Source of the DNA: a bacterium
GTDB taxonomy: Bacteria; Elusimicrobiota; Elusimicrobia; UBA1565; UBA9628
DNA length: 32,421 bases
Direction of reading: 5' to 3'
NCBI GenBank assembly: GCA_021822495.1
Contig: JAKAQO010000013.1
Coordinates: 1-32,421, forward strand
How positions within the stretch are numbered: the stretch's first letter is position 1; the number at the start of each line of letters is the position of its first letter. Below are positions 17,507-24,144 of this stretch, one piece after another. The notes beneath the pieces are model-generated. The model did not search any database. It saw only the letters and a list, made by a program, of their open reading frames with translations, and was not told the origin of the DNA. A program made the translations under genes and the position numbers.

Positions 17507-17740
17507 CTAAAGAATATTCAAGAACTCATCCATGGAAAGCCCGATGTCCTCAATAATCGCCTTAAGGGTTTTTCTCTTCAGAGTAACCCCCGGGTGCACG
17601 GGGACCACGGTTCTCCGACCGTCAACCGAACGGCGAAAAACCGCGTGACTCGTTCCCGCTTGGCGAATCAACTCGAATCCCAAACCGCGGAGGACGCGAA
17701 TAATTTGTTTAGAGGTGACCGCGGGGAAATGCGGGGTCAG
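17507..17740 (-). CDS. hicA: HicA-type mRNA interferase toxin, apparently started at CTG
   Basis: The 77-codon frame reads (M/L)-T-P-H-F-P-A-V-T-S-K-Q-I-I-R-V-L, then G-F-E-L-I-R-Q-A-G-T-S-H, D-G-R-R-T-V-V-P-V-H and L-K-R-K-T-L-K-A-I. These are the hallmarks of HicA, including the catalytic His after G-x-S and a dsRBD-like fold. HicA cleaves mRNA and is neutralised by HicB. No ATG, GTG or TTG exists in frame between the nearest upstream stop codon and this point. A CTG at 17738-17740 overlaps the hicB stop as CTGA and gives exactly the family's length, so it is the best start. The order is hicB then hicA. The rare start may keep toxin dose low, or may mark a decaying gene. Confidence 0.8.
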   Translation of the reverse strand: MTPHFPAVTSKQIIRVLRGLGFELIRQAGTSHAVFRRSVDGRRTVVPVHPGVTLKRKTLKAIIEDIGLSMDEFLNIL

Positions 17741-17973
17741 ACGGAGACTCCAATGGAAGCGATGGCCACCTGACGCGGCTTTGGAATCGTCTCCCCTTGG
17801 TTTCGGATATCCTCAAGATAAGCGCCTATGGCGGACTCCATCTCTTTAAGGGTTCCCTCCAACGTTTCTCCTTGGACGTGACAGCCCGGCAAGGACGGAC
17901 AATCCGCGAAATACCCGCCCTCCTCGCAAGACTCGACAAACACCGTGTACTGATAAATAGATTTCTTTTTCAT
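17737..17973 (-). CDS. hicB: HicB family antitoxin
   Basis: The 78-residue protein has the HicB pattern: Y-T-V-F-V-E, then E-E-G-G-Y-F-A-D-C-P-S-L-P-G-C-H-V-Q-G-E-T, then A-I-G-A-Y-L-E and P-K-P. This partially degraded RNase-H-like fold binds and blocks HicA. The C-terminus is short and has no obvious DNA-binding domain, so autoregulation is uncertain. The frame extends upstream to 18078, but those residues have no family similarity and run to the end of the ATPase gene; M-K-K-K at 17973 (or the Met just before) is the natural start. No good ribosome site is visible. It overlaps hicA by 4 nt. Confidence 0.88.
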   Translation of the reverse strand: MKKKSIYQYTVFVESCEEGGYFADCPSLPGCHVQGETLEGTLKEMESAIGAYLEDIRNQGETIPKPRQVAIASIGVSV

Positions 17974-18013
17974 CATCCATAGCTTAGCAGGAGGCGCGTA
18001 AAAAATCAATAGG

Positions 18014-18121
18014 CAGAATTTTTTCTCAAGGGACTTCCCCCAATTCCCCCGCGCGTAGTCCGTATCGCGACGGATCACGCGAAAAGGCGCCGCATCGCTT
18101 CCCGCCAGTGCAGGGCGAGAG
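18014..18121. repeat. Direct repeat, left arm, copy 1
   Basis: This 108-bp segment, spanning the 3' end of the ATPase gene and about 60 bp beyond it, recurs at 21638-21745 with only three mismatches. Confidence 0.9.
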
Positions 18122-19235
18122 TGTAGCCAAATTTGCGTTCGAGGGGATCATTGGAAATCAGCCACTTTTCAGCCTTGGGGTCAAGGTCTCCTCCCAGCGT
18201 CTCAAGAGCCTTGGCGTCTTTGGCGCTCGCCAAGTCCTTGGATTTAATCTCAATCAAAAGGAGCCTTTCCCCAGGCCGAACCACCACAAGATCGATTTCG
18301 ACGTCTTCTTTCGTCCGAACGTAGGAAAAACTCCAATCCAGGCGTTTGTAAGACGCGTTCTTGAATATCTCTAAGATTACCCAATGCTCGAAAGCCTCGC
18401 CCCATGCGAAAGTCCGCGGCAAAAGCTCCATCCCGAGAGTCTTGTCTAGCGCGCGTTTAAGACCGGGATCGATGAAATAAAACTTAGGGGCCTGCCGTTG
18501 CGCCTTCCGCACGGAGACATGGTAAGCCGGAAGCATGAACCCCAGGAGGGTGTCCTCAAGTATTTCAAAATAATGGGCGACCGTGACGTCATCGACCCCT
18601 GCCTCCGACGCCAGGCTCGACTTATTGACGATTTGCCCATTCATCTGCGCGGCGACCGCCAAGAACCTCCTAAACGGAAGGAGATTTCTAACCCACTGCT
18701 CCTGCAAAATTTCCTTTTGCAAATAGGTCGCGACATAAGCGCCGAGGAACTCCCGAGCGTCCTCGGGAGACGGCGCCAAAAAGGCGTCCGGAAAAGTTCC
18801 CCACTGCAGCGCTTTTTTTAGATCGAAGGCTTTTCCCAGCTCCGCGGTCGTGAAGGGGTAGAGATTAAACACGTAGGCTCTCCCCGCGAGCAGGTTGACC
18901 CCTTGCTGTTTAAGGCGCCGGGAGCTGGAGCCGGTGAACACGAATTGCCTTTTTCTCTTTTGGATCTGCCGATGAGCGACGTCAAGGAGGCGCGGAAATT
19001 TTTGAATCTCATCGATGACCACTCTCTTGCGCCTATTCTCAGGAGAGTCGATGAGCGCCTCAAATCTGGACGGATCGAGCATCAATTGATCGAAGAGATT
19101 GATGTCCAGGAGATCCACGAAAACGCTGTCCTTGGGCTTGAACGCCGCCTCCAACATCGTCGTCTTTCCAACGCCCCTGGGACCGAATAGAAAAAAACTG
19201 TGGGTTTTGGGGAGCCTGCAGATTCTTCCTATCAT
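18075..19235 (-). CDS. AAA-type ATPase with DUF4143 C-terminal domain
   Basis: The 386-residue protein has Walker A G-P-R-G-V-G-K-T at 18-25, Walker B R-V-V-I-D-E-I-Q-K at about 70-78, and a sensor-like F-T-G-S-S-S-R. The C-terminal part matches the DUF4143 type, including a PD-(D/E)xK-like pattern (V-E-I-D-L-V-V, then L-L-L-I-E-I-K-S-K-D). This large family is common in genomic islands, and its molecular role is not established; DNA-related or defence-type functions have been proposed. The gene lies upstream of hicBA on the same strand, ending about 100 nt before hicB. Both of its ends and short flanks are duplicated at 21.6-21.9 kb. Confidence 0.9.
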   Translation of the reverse strand: MIGRICRLPKTHSFFLFGPRGVGKTTMLEAAFKPKDSVFVDLLDINLFDQLMLDPSRFEALIDSPENRRKRVVIDEIQKFPRLLDVAHRQIQKRKRQFVFTGSSSRRLKQQGVNLLAGRAYVFNLYPFTTAELGKAFDLKKALQWGTFPDAFLAPSPEDAREFLGAYVATYLQKEILQEQWVRNLLPFRRFLAVAAQMNGQIVNKSSLASEAGVDDVTVAHYFEILEDTLLGFMLPAYHVSVRKAQRQAPKFYFIDPGLKRALDKTLGMELLPRTFAWGEAFEHWVILEIFKNASYKRLDWSFSYVRTKEDVEIDLVVVRPGERLLLIEIKSKDLASAKDAKALETLGGDLDPKAEKWLISNDPLERKFGYTLALHWREAMRRLFA

Positions 19236-19309
19236 GATAAGAATTTTAACGCTTTTTTCCGACCGAAGTCAAATTTTTTCGTCATTCCGGCGTTTCTTCT
19301 CTCGTCATT
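19183..19309. repeat. Direct repeat, right arm, copy 1
   Basis: This 127-bp segment covers the first 17 codons of the ATPase gene and 74 bp upstream. It recurs at 21746-21872 with two mismatches, where it is joined directly to the left arm. Confidence 0.9.
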
Positions 19310-19310
19310 G

Positions 19311-19420
19311 CGGCGACCGAGCATCGGCGAGGAAGTGTGACCGAGGGATATCCCGAGGAAATGCCGTTTCCAGAATCTGCGGAGAAACGGCGCGCTTCCA
19401 AGTTTGTAGGAAAGCGGCCG
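19311..19420 (+). repeat. Inverted repeat R1, copy A
   Basis: About 110 bp, including GTGACCGAGGGATATCCCGA, matches the reverse complement of 21926-22041 at roughly 85-90% identity by eye. It is non-coding and contains a short internal palindrome around GGGATATCCC. The two copies face each other across the AbiE genes. Confidence 0.85.
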
Positions 19421-19494
19421 GAAGCCGGAATCCAGCGTTTCATGCAGACGGAGACGTTCGGTCTGGATTCCCCGCTGACATTCGCGGGGAATGA
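19421..19494. repeat. REP-like palindromic repeat R2, copy A
   Basis: A segment with GCCGGAATCCAGCG at one end and GGTCTGGATTCCCCGC plus CGCGGGGAATGA at the other can fold into a long hairpin. It recurs almost unchanged at 22861-22947 and in part at 21867-21924. Similar GTCATTCCGG-type intergenic repeats are common in many bacteria (from memory). Confidence 0.8.
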
Positions 19495-19514
19495 AAGCAA
19501 TAGAGAGGGAAGTT

Positions 19515-19573
19515 CCTTCCCCCCTTGCGGGGGAAGGTTAGGTTCTCCCTCTCCCATCAAGGGAGAGGGAGAA
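19515..19573. repeat. Pair of perfect intergenic hairpins
   Basis: The first hairpin has a 9-bp stem (19515-19523 with 19529-19537). The second has a 13-bp stem, TTCTCCCTCTCCC with its complement (19543-19555 and 19561-19573). No T run follows. They look like mobile intergenic palindromes rather than a terminator. The rest of the gene-free stretch 19236-19728 holds R1, R2 and the AbiE promoter. Confidence 0.75.
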
Positions 19574-19680
19574 TCCGGGGTGACGAGATGTTTTTGGCCT
19601 CTAAAAATCGAGATGGAGGTAATGCACCCGTCATTGGGTAAAACAGAATAAAGCAGTGCATGGATTTTAATAAAAAATAC

Positions 19681-19727
19681 TTGCATTTTCCCAGGAAATC
19701 ACCTATACTATTAGCACGGAATTGTGC
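19681..19727 (+). promoter_or_regulatory. AbiE promoter with possible operator
   Basis: TTGCAT (19681-19686) and TATACT (19704-19709) are separated by 17 nt. An inverted repeat GCAC-N6-GTGC (19714-19727) lies at the predicted start of transcription, directly before the ATG. It could be the site where the AbiEi antitoxin represses its own operon, as known for type IV systems. Confidence 0.7.
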
Positions 19728-19728
19728 C

Positions 19729-20301
19729 ATGAAGAACGCGACCAAGCTGAAAGAAGCCATGGAACCGGGTCGAGTTTACAGACGGCAAGACCTCGAAGGT
19801 CTTTCGACCGCTGTCGATCGCGATCTCAAAACACTCGCCGCTTCAGGAGAGGTCCGAAAACTTTCCGCCGGACTCTACTGCCGGCCCAAGTTGAGCCGAT
19901 GGGGCGCTTTGCCCCCAGACGATCGCGAGTTGGTTAAAGCTTTTTTGAAAACTGATGACTTCCTCTTGACTTCCTATAACGGTTTTACGGATTTAGGGCT
20001 AGGCTTGACTCAAGTCTACAATACCTATCTCGTCTATAATCACAAGAGGGCGGGGACGTTTAATATTGGCAATAAGGAGTTTATCTTTCGTTTGGTACCC
20101 GCCTACCCTCATGAGGCGAGCAAGGAGTATTTGCTTGTCGATATGCTCAACAATCTCACGCGGCTTCCCGATAACGTCGAGACCGTGCTTGGAAATTTGA
20201 AAGAAAGTCTCAAGGAATTCGATCGCGATCAGGTGTTTGACTGCCTCCAGCGCTATGGCAACGCCGGAGCCAAACGAAGGCTCAGGGAGGCGTATGCCTG
20301 A
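19729..20301 (+). CDS. AbiEi-like antitoxin / transcriptional repressor of a type IV toxin-antitoxin pair
   Basis: The 190-residue protein has an N-terminal winged-helix-like part (R-V-Y-R-R-Q-D-L-E-G-L-S-T-A-V-D-R-D-L, then G-E-V-R-K-L-S-A-G-L-Y), as in the AbiEi N-terminal domain and DUF6088 proteins. The rest is a mixed alpha/beta antitoxin-type domain. It should repress the operon and counteract the downstream nucleotidyltransferase. The ATG at 19729 is chosen because it follows the promoter and operator-like repeat; an earlier in-frame ATG (19660) lies upstream of the promoter. It overlaps the toxin gene by 8 nt, fitting coupled translation. Confidence 0.85.
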   Translation: MKNATKLKEAMEPGRVYRRQDLEGLSTAVDRDLKTLAASGEVRKLSAGLYCRPKLSRWGALPPDDRELVKAFLKTDDFLLTSYNGFTDLGLGLTQVYNTYLVYNHKRAGTFNIGNKEFIFRLVPAYPHEASKEYLLVDMLNNLTRLPDNVETVLGNLKESLKEFDRDQVFDCLQRYGNAGAKRRLREAYA

Positions 20302-21235
20302 GTTTCTTCATTCCCTAAAAGACGCGAAGGACCTCCTTGAGATGATCGCTTCCGAGAAAGGTTTGGCGCCCGCGGTGGTGGAGAAGGATTACTGGATCAT
20401 GCACTGTCTGTGGGGCCTTCAGAAGTTGGGGCTCAATTTCGAGATGAAGGGCGGGACTTCATTATCCAAGGGCTGGCAGATGGTGGAGCGATTCTCGGAG
20501 GATATCGATATCCGTTTCGATGCCCCTGCAAAACTTAATCTTAAGGGCGATAAGCCTGGACACGCGGAGGCGCGCCTTGCTTTCTACGATGACCTCGCTT
20601 CGCGGATCAGGATTGAAGGAATTACTACGGAACGTAATCGCAAGCATGATGATCCAAAATCGCAAAATGGCGGCATCAGTCTGAGATATCCCGCCCATTT
20701 TGCGATGGCGCCGGGTCTTCGAACAGAGGTTCTTCTAGAAGTCGGATTCGCCAAAACAGCGCCGAATGAGCCGCGCGATTTCAGCAGCTGGGCTCTCGAC
20801 AGGGCCTTGGCATCTCATGCCAATGTGATCGACAATCGGGCTCTCGGCGTCAAATGCTTTTATCCTGAGCATACCTTCGTAGACAAGATTCAAACAATCT
20901 GCCGGCGGTTTCGTCAGTATAGGGATCGCAATGATCCCGAGAAAGACAAGCCTCAATTCTTCTTGCGGCATTATTACGACCTCTATATGCTGTTGGAAGT
21001 TCCCCGGGTTAAGGCTTTCATCGGCACGCCGGACTATGAGGCTTATAAGAAGGAGAAGCTAAAGACCGCGGATATGGCGGAATTTGAGACTCGCGATGCA
21101 TTTCTGCTTAAAGATGCCCGCGCCTACGAGTTGTTTGAGAAAGAATTTCCGGAGGTCGCCGGGATAATCTATCCACCTCGGCCTAAGTTCGCCGATATTA
21201 TCGCCCGCATACGGGAGTACGCTCCAAATCTTTAG
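20294..21235 (+). CDS. AbiEii/AbiGii-type nucleotidyltransferase toxin
   Basis: The 313-residue protein carries V-V-E-K-D-Y-W-I near residue 28, the nucleotidyltransferase motif G-G-T-S-L-S-K-G-W (53-61) and the metal-binding S-E-D-I-D-I-R-F (Asp 70 and Asp 72). It also has the later conserved K-C-F-Y-P-E-H-T-F-V-D-K-I and R-H-Y-Y-D-L-Y-M-L blocks of the AbiEii family. Relatives transfer nucleotides to target RNAs (tRNA in studied members) and give abortive phage defence. All catalytic positions seem intact. The start at 20294 has GGGAGG 3 nt upstream, inside the end of the antitoxin gene. The reading frame upstream of it overlaps that gene and is not used. Confidence 0.92.
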   Translation: MPEFLHSLKDAKDLLEMIASEKGLAPAVVEKDYWIMHCLWGLQKLGLNFEMKGGTSLSKGWQMVERFSEDIDIRFDAPAKLNLKGDKPGHAEARLAFYDDLASRIRIEGITTERNRKHDDPKSQNGGISLRYPAHFAMAPGLRTEVLLEVGFAKTAPNEPRDFSSWALDRALASHANVIDNRALGVKCFYPEHTFVDKIQTICRRFRQYRDRNDPEKDKPQFFLRHYYDLYMLLEVPRVKAFIGTPDYEAYKKEKLKTADMAEFETRDAFLLKDARAYELFEKEFPEVAGIIYPPRPKFADIIARIREYAPNL

Positions 21236-21266
21236 GTCAGGCGCCCCTGAAAATTACGGATCGCAG

Positions 21267-21543
21267 GCTAAGGACTCTTGACAAAATAATATGGACATTT
21301 GGCTAAGCCGATTTTGGAGCGAAACAAGGAGAGAGGAGCGCGCATGGCTTAAGCCATGTAAGCGACGAACGACGCGGTTGTAGCCCAAAAGCGGCTTAGC
21401 CCCTTCGGGGGAGGCCCATCTTCGGCCCATTTTTTCGTTGCTCGGCGCTCACATAACTCGTTATGCTCGCTTCTCGCGCCTCGAACTGGGCTCGAACCTG
21501 GGCCTCCCAAATGTCCATATTATTTCGTCACGAGTCCTAAGCT
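21267..21543. mobile_element. MITE-like element with long terminal inverted repeats
   Basis: The ends, about 36 bp each (21267-21302 and 21507-21543), are near-perfect inverted repeats containing AATAATATGGACATTTGG. Inside are further inverted repeats: GGCTAAGCCG (21301) pairs with CGGCTTAGCC (21391), ATGGCTTAAGCCAT is a palindrome (21344-21357), and CATAAC-TC-GTTATG another (21451-21464). The element has no coding capacity. TAA on each side of GGACTC...GAGTCC may be a target-site duplication, though the flanking bases are themselves partly palindromic. It follows the AbiEii gene by 31 nt. Confidence 0.75.
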
Positions 21544-21637
21544 TAAACGTGGAGGGAGGGAATGAGCGTGAGACGAAGAGGGCGGCTCGCTATATTCCAA
21601 ATTGAACGAGAAGTAACAGGCTTTTCTCGACTTTTGT

Positions 21638-21872
21638 CAGAATTTTTTCTCAAGGGACTTCCCCCAATTCCCCCGCGCGTAGTCCGTATCGCGACGGATC
21701 ACGCGAAAAGGTGCCGCATCGCCTCCCACCAGTGCAGGGCGAGAGCCGAATAGAAAAAAACTGTGGGTTTTGGGGAGCCTACAGATTCTTCCTATCATGA
21801 TAAGAATTTTAACGCTTTTTTCCGACCGAAATCAAATTTTTTCGTCATTCCGGCGTTTCTTCTCTCGTCATT
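21638..21872. repeat. Second, internally deleted copy of the ATPase locus
   Basis: Positions 21638-21745 match 18014-18121 and 21746-21872 match 19183-19309, in the same order and orientation, with five mismatches in 235 bp. The 1061 bp between them in copy 1 are absent. The remainder of the gene-free stretch 21236-22146 holds the MITE-like element upstream and R2/R1 repeats downstream. Confidence 0.92.
21699..21798 (-). pseudogene. Remnant of a second AAA/DUF4143 ATPase gene
   Basis: The first 17 codons (from the ATG at 21798) and the last roughly 47 nt of the ATPase gene are joined directly. The lost 1061 bp is not a multiple of three, so the join also shifts the frame. Walker A, Walker B and the nuclease-like part are gone. 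It cannot make a working protein. Confidence 0.88.
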
Positions 21873-21924
21873 CCGGCGAAAGCCGGAATCCAGTTCATCG
21901 CGAGACCTGGACCCCGGCTTACGG
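21867..21924. repeat. REP-like repeat R2, partial copy
   Basis: CGTCATTCCGGCGAAAGCCG folds on itself and is followed by ATCCAG and a variant right half (CTGGACCCCGGCTTACGG). It is related to the copies at 19421 and 22861. Confidence 0.75.
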
Positions 21925-21925
21925 A

Positions 21926-22041
21926 TTGGCCGCTCTTCAGAGAACTTGGAAGTGCGCCGTTTTTCCGCGGATTCTGGAAACGGCATTTCCTCGGGATATC
22001 CCTCGGTCACACTTCCTCGTCTATACTCGGTCGCCGGGGTG
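21926..22041 (-). repeat. Inverted repeat R1, copy B
   Basis: This is the reverse complement of copy A at 19311-19420 with about 85-90% identity by eye, again containing the GGGATATCCC core. Together the copies bracket the AbiE operon and the MITE-like element. The following 100 bp up to the HigA-like gene show nothing recognisable. Confidence 0.85.
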
Positions 22042-22146
22042 ACGAATGTAAAAGGATTTCAGGGACACTACACTAGGCCTTTTGCAAGGATTAACATCGA
22101 GATAGCTGGGGAAAAATCAGGCTGTCTGTTATGCTTGGTTCAGATG

Positions 22147-22494
22147 CTATACGGCGCTGGCCTGTTCAGTATTGAGCAAGTGCATGAATTTGACGAATGT
22201 CGGCAGCGACGGCTCCGTGGAGGGCTTCAGCAGTCTATGAAAATACTGGCGCGACACACCCATCGCCTTTGCGCCACGAGACCTATTGAAGATTTGAAGA
22301 TGAGCCCGGTAGATTTCCGTGACCGCTTCATAGTCGCCCTCAGCAAGAGCCTCAAAAATGGCTTTGCGCACAAAGACGGGATCGCCGAGCTTGATCGATG
22401 GATCATGGTCCTTGATATTCTCGTCAAGCCGCAGTTTACGCGGTTTCCCGAGCCAAGAGAGCCCTGGCTTTCCCGATGTCACGGTTCTGCCCAT
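22147..22494 (-). CDS. HigA-like antitoxin (addiction-module antidote, HTH)
   Basis: The 115-residue protein has a charged N-terminus and a region D-P-V-F-V-R-K-A-I-F-E-A-L-A-E-G-D-Y, then A-K-A-M-G-V-S-R-Q-Y-F-H-R-L-L, a helix-turn-helix, and S-L-P-T-F-V-K-F. This matches the probable addiction-module antidote (COG3636-type) pattern. The ATG at 22494 has a very strong ribosome site, GGGAGGAG, about 6 nt upstream, lying inside the toxin gene. So although the overlap with the toxin is 59 nt, the start is well supported. It should neutralise the RelE-like toxin and repress the pair. Confidence 0.8.
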   Translation of the reverse strand: MGRTVTSGKPGLSWLGKPRKLRLDENIKDHDPSIKLGDPVFVRKAIFEALAEGDYEAVTEIYRAHLQIFNRSRGAKAMGVSRQYFHRLLKPSTEPSLPTFVKFMHLLNTEQASAV

Positions 22495-22732
22495 TTTTAT
22501 CTCCTCCCAAAAACATCAATGCCGCCTGCCCATCCTCCATCACGACGTAGCCAAAATAAACCCGGAGCCCATTTTTCCATCGAAGCTCGAATAAACCGCC
22601 GCCCAACGCCTTTACGTCGCCAAAATGGTTGTGGTCCCGAATGCGCTTCAGCCTGATTTCTACGAGCGCTTGCAGATAAGAACTCAGGCCGTTCAGCCAT
22701 TCATCGAACTCGACTACTTTCGGCGTTTTCAT
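22436..22732 (-). CDS. RelE/HigB-like toxin (phage-derived Gp49-like / addiction module killer)
   Basis: The 98-residue protein reads V-V-E-F-D-E-W-L-N-G-L, then A-L-V-E-I-R-L-K-R-I, G-D-V-K-A-L-G-G-G-L-F-E-L-R and G-L-R-V-Y-F-G-Y. These are the core strands of the small RelE/ParE-superfamily killer proteins (COG3657 type), with the conserved basic and aromatic residues. It is probably a ribosome-associated mRNA interferase. The toxin comes first, as in higBA. The ATG at 22732 is chosen because the promoter lies directly upstream; the frame continues to 22804 through that promoter. Confidence 0.85.
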   Translation of the reverse strand: MKTPKVVEFDEWLNGLSSYLQALVEIRLKRIRDHNHFGDVKALGGGLFELRWKNGLRVYFGYVVMEDGQAALMFLGGDKNGQNRDIGKARALLARETA

Positions 22733-22753
22733 CGAATGTAGCTTATCAATGAT

Positions 22754-22782
22754 ATTGTAACTGATCGGCGACATCTTGTCAA
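22754..22782 (-). promoter_or_regulatory. Promoter of the HigBA-like pair
   Basis: On the minus strand TTGACA (22777-22782) and TACAAT (22754-22759) are separated by 17 nt, a near-consensus sigma70 promoter. Transcription would start about 15 nt before the toxin ATG. Confidence 0.8.
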
Positions 22783-22860
22783 GGATTAGAATTATCCAAT
22801 GCAAGATGAGCCTGAAAAAATGGCGTTTCCATCTTTATCATTGCGGACGTCCCCGGCTTC

Positions 22861-22947
22861 GTCATTCCGGCGGAAGCCGCAATCCAGCGTTTCATGCAGA
22901 CGGAGGCGTTCGGTCTGGATTCCCCGCTTACGACCGCGGGGAATGAC
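22861..22947. repeat. REP-like palindromic repeat R2, copy C
   Basis: The segment starts GTCATTCCGGCGGAAGCCG and ends CGCGGGGAATGAC, so its ends are complementary. The middle (CAGCGTTTCATGCAGACGGA and onwards) is shared with copy A at 19421. It lies between the HigBA pair and the lipoprotein gene, in a gene-free stretch of about 340 bp (22733-23073) that otherwise holds a promoter and one hairpin. Confidence 0.8.
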
Positions 22948-22958
22948 GAAAGAAGCAA

Positions 22959-22989
22959 AGCCGCCTTTCGATTTTTTCGAAAGGCGGCT
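22959..22989 (-). terminator. Hairpin downstream of the lipoprotein gene
   Basis: A perfect 13-bp stem AGCCGCCTTTCGA with its complement (22959-22971, 22977-22989) surrounds a loop of five T. On the minus strand it is followed by a moderately T-rich sequence. It probably ends transcripts of the gene that stops at 23074, although the T run is weak. Confidence 0.5.
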
Positions 22990-23073
22990 TAAGGATGCGA
23001 CCAGATTTACAAAAGCCCCTAAATTAGCGGCTCCAACTTACGGTTCCGGTGATGGCTCCAATCAACCTTTAAC

Positions 23074-24024
23074 CTAGAAAGACCTGCTTGAGGCGCGAAG
23101 AATGCCCGTGCCGCTCTGATTAGCCGCGCAACCGCCGGTTCCGGTAAAGGAATCGCTATTCGTACCACCACCAGCCTGATCAACCGTCTGACTAACAGTT
23201 TGACTAACGCTAGTCGAACCGCAACTCGTGCCGTTGACCGTGAAATTAGGTCCTGCGGTGAAGCTCTCGGACCCCGTAATGGCAATACTCGTCCAGCTTG
23301 TATTGTTAAAGTCACTAGTGGGAGTAAAGTTAAGAGAGAAGTTATTCGTATAACTCACCGTCACATTTCCGTTAAGAGTCAAGGTCGTCGTCGATCCCGC
23401 AGGATTCAACATACAACTATTATAGGTCTCAACCACTGATCCGCCAAGAGTAACAGGATTTTGGGTGGCGTTTCCCGTAACGTTAACCGTGTTATAAGAT
23501 ATGCTTCCACTTTGGCACTCACTACCGCAAGTTGAAACAGCACTAGAATCAATATACTTCGCGGAGTTGCACGTGCCATCATTTTCAGCCAACCCCGCCG
23601 CAAGGCCATCAAAAGCCGTTCCGCCGGAGGAAGCATTAAAGCCCGCGCTTACGGTCACCGTGTTGGTCCCAACAGTTACACTGCACGAACCACTACCCGA
23701 ACATCCGTTCCCCCAACCGCCAAAGTTTGAGGATCCGTTTGGAGATGCGCTTAGAGAGACCAAAGTCCCTGACGAAAATTTCACCCCGCAGGTGCCGCTG
23801 GAACTTGAGCCGCTACAAGAACAGCTGATTCCGCTCGGGCTCGAGGTCACGGTACCGCCGGCATTGCTACCATTGTCGTTACAGCCGACAGTCAAGTTAG
23901 CTCCTGTAGGGATAGAGCCCGTGCTTGTGCTTCCGCTTGAAGTGGAGCTTGATTTCTTATTGCAACCCCATGTCACGAAACCAACCACGGCCGCAAGGGC
24001 CGCTACGCTGACTAGTCTTTTCAT
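23074..24024 (-). CDS. Probable lipoprotein with a divergent InlB B-repeat-like domain
   Basis: The 316-residue protein has a hydrophobic N-terminus ending V-T-W-G-C (Cys 21), followed by K-K-S-S-S and a Ser/Thr/Gly linker. The cysteine is placed as for a lipoprotein, but the lipobox is imperfect. A region from about residue 45 to 130 (N-G-S-S-N-F-G-G-W-G-N-G-C, then T-V-T-V-S-A-G-F) resembles the divergent InlB B-repeat domain of bacterial surface proteins. The rest is rich in Asn, Ser and Thr with several cysteines, typical of an exposed beta-rich protein. The ATG at 24024 is preferred, with GAGG 9 nt upstream; a TTG three codons earlier is less likely. Function unknown. Confidence 0.75.
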   Translation of the reverse strand: MKRLVSVAALAAVVGFVTWGCNKKSSSTSSGSTSTGSIPTGANLTVGCNDNGSNAGGTVTSSPSGISCSCSGSSSSGTCGVKFSSGTLVSLSASPNGSSNFGGWGNGCSGSGSCSVTVGTNTVTVSAGFNASSGGTAFDGLAAGLAENDGTCNSAKYIDSSAVSTCGSECQSGSISYNTVNVTGNATQNPVTLGGSVVETYNSCMLNPAGSTTTLTLNGNVTVSYTNNFSLNFTPTSDFNNTSWTSIAITGSESFTAGPNFTVNGTSCGSTSVSQTVSQTVDQAGGGTNSDSFTGTGGCAANQSGTGILRASSRSF

Positions 24025-24094
24025 TTCACGCAACCTCTTTATACGCGATTTTTTCTCCGGGCACAGGACTCAAACCCACCGATGAGGATTATAC

Positions 24095-24132
24095 AAAAAA
24101 AACGCGGCGCAAAATAAAATTTCGCGCCGCGT
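24095..24132 (-). terminator. Rho-independent terminator after the barrel pseudogene
   Basis: A 9-bp GC-rich stem (24102-24110 with 24124-24132), extended by A/T pairs in the loop, is followed on the minus strand by about seven T. It is well placed, 13 nt after the end of the pseudogene. Confidence 0.85.
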
Positions 24133-24144
24133 CAATCTTAAGGC

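Noticed and set aside
17974-18078. Upstream extension of the HicB reading frame
   Set aside because: It has no similarity to HicB, and HicB proteins normally start at the position of the Met at 17973.
21763-22656. A 297-codon open frame on the plus strand
   Set aside because: It runs through the R2 and R1 repeats and antisense to the HigBA-like pair, with repeat-derived residues and no family similarity. It is a shadow frame.
17507-22804. CRISPR array in the repeat-rich island
   Set aside because: The repeats are few, long and differently oriented, with no regular spacing, and no cas gene is present.
24060-24095. A tRNA T-arm-like stretch on the minus strand (GGGTTTGAGTCC)
   Set aside because: The stem has mostly G-T pairs, and no acceptor, D-arm or anticodon arm could be placed upstream.
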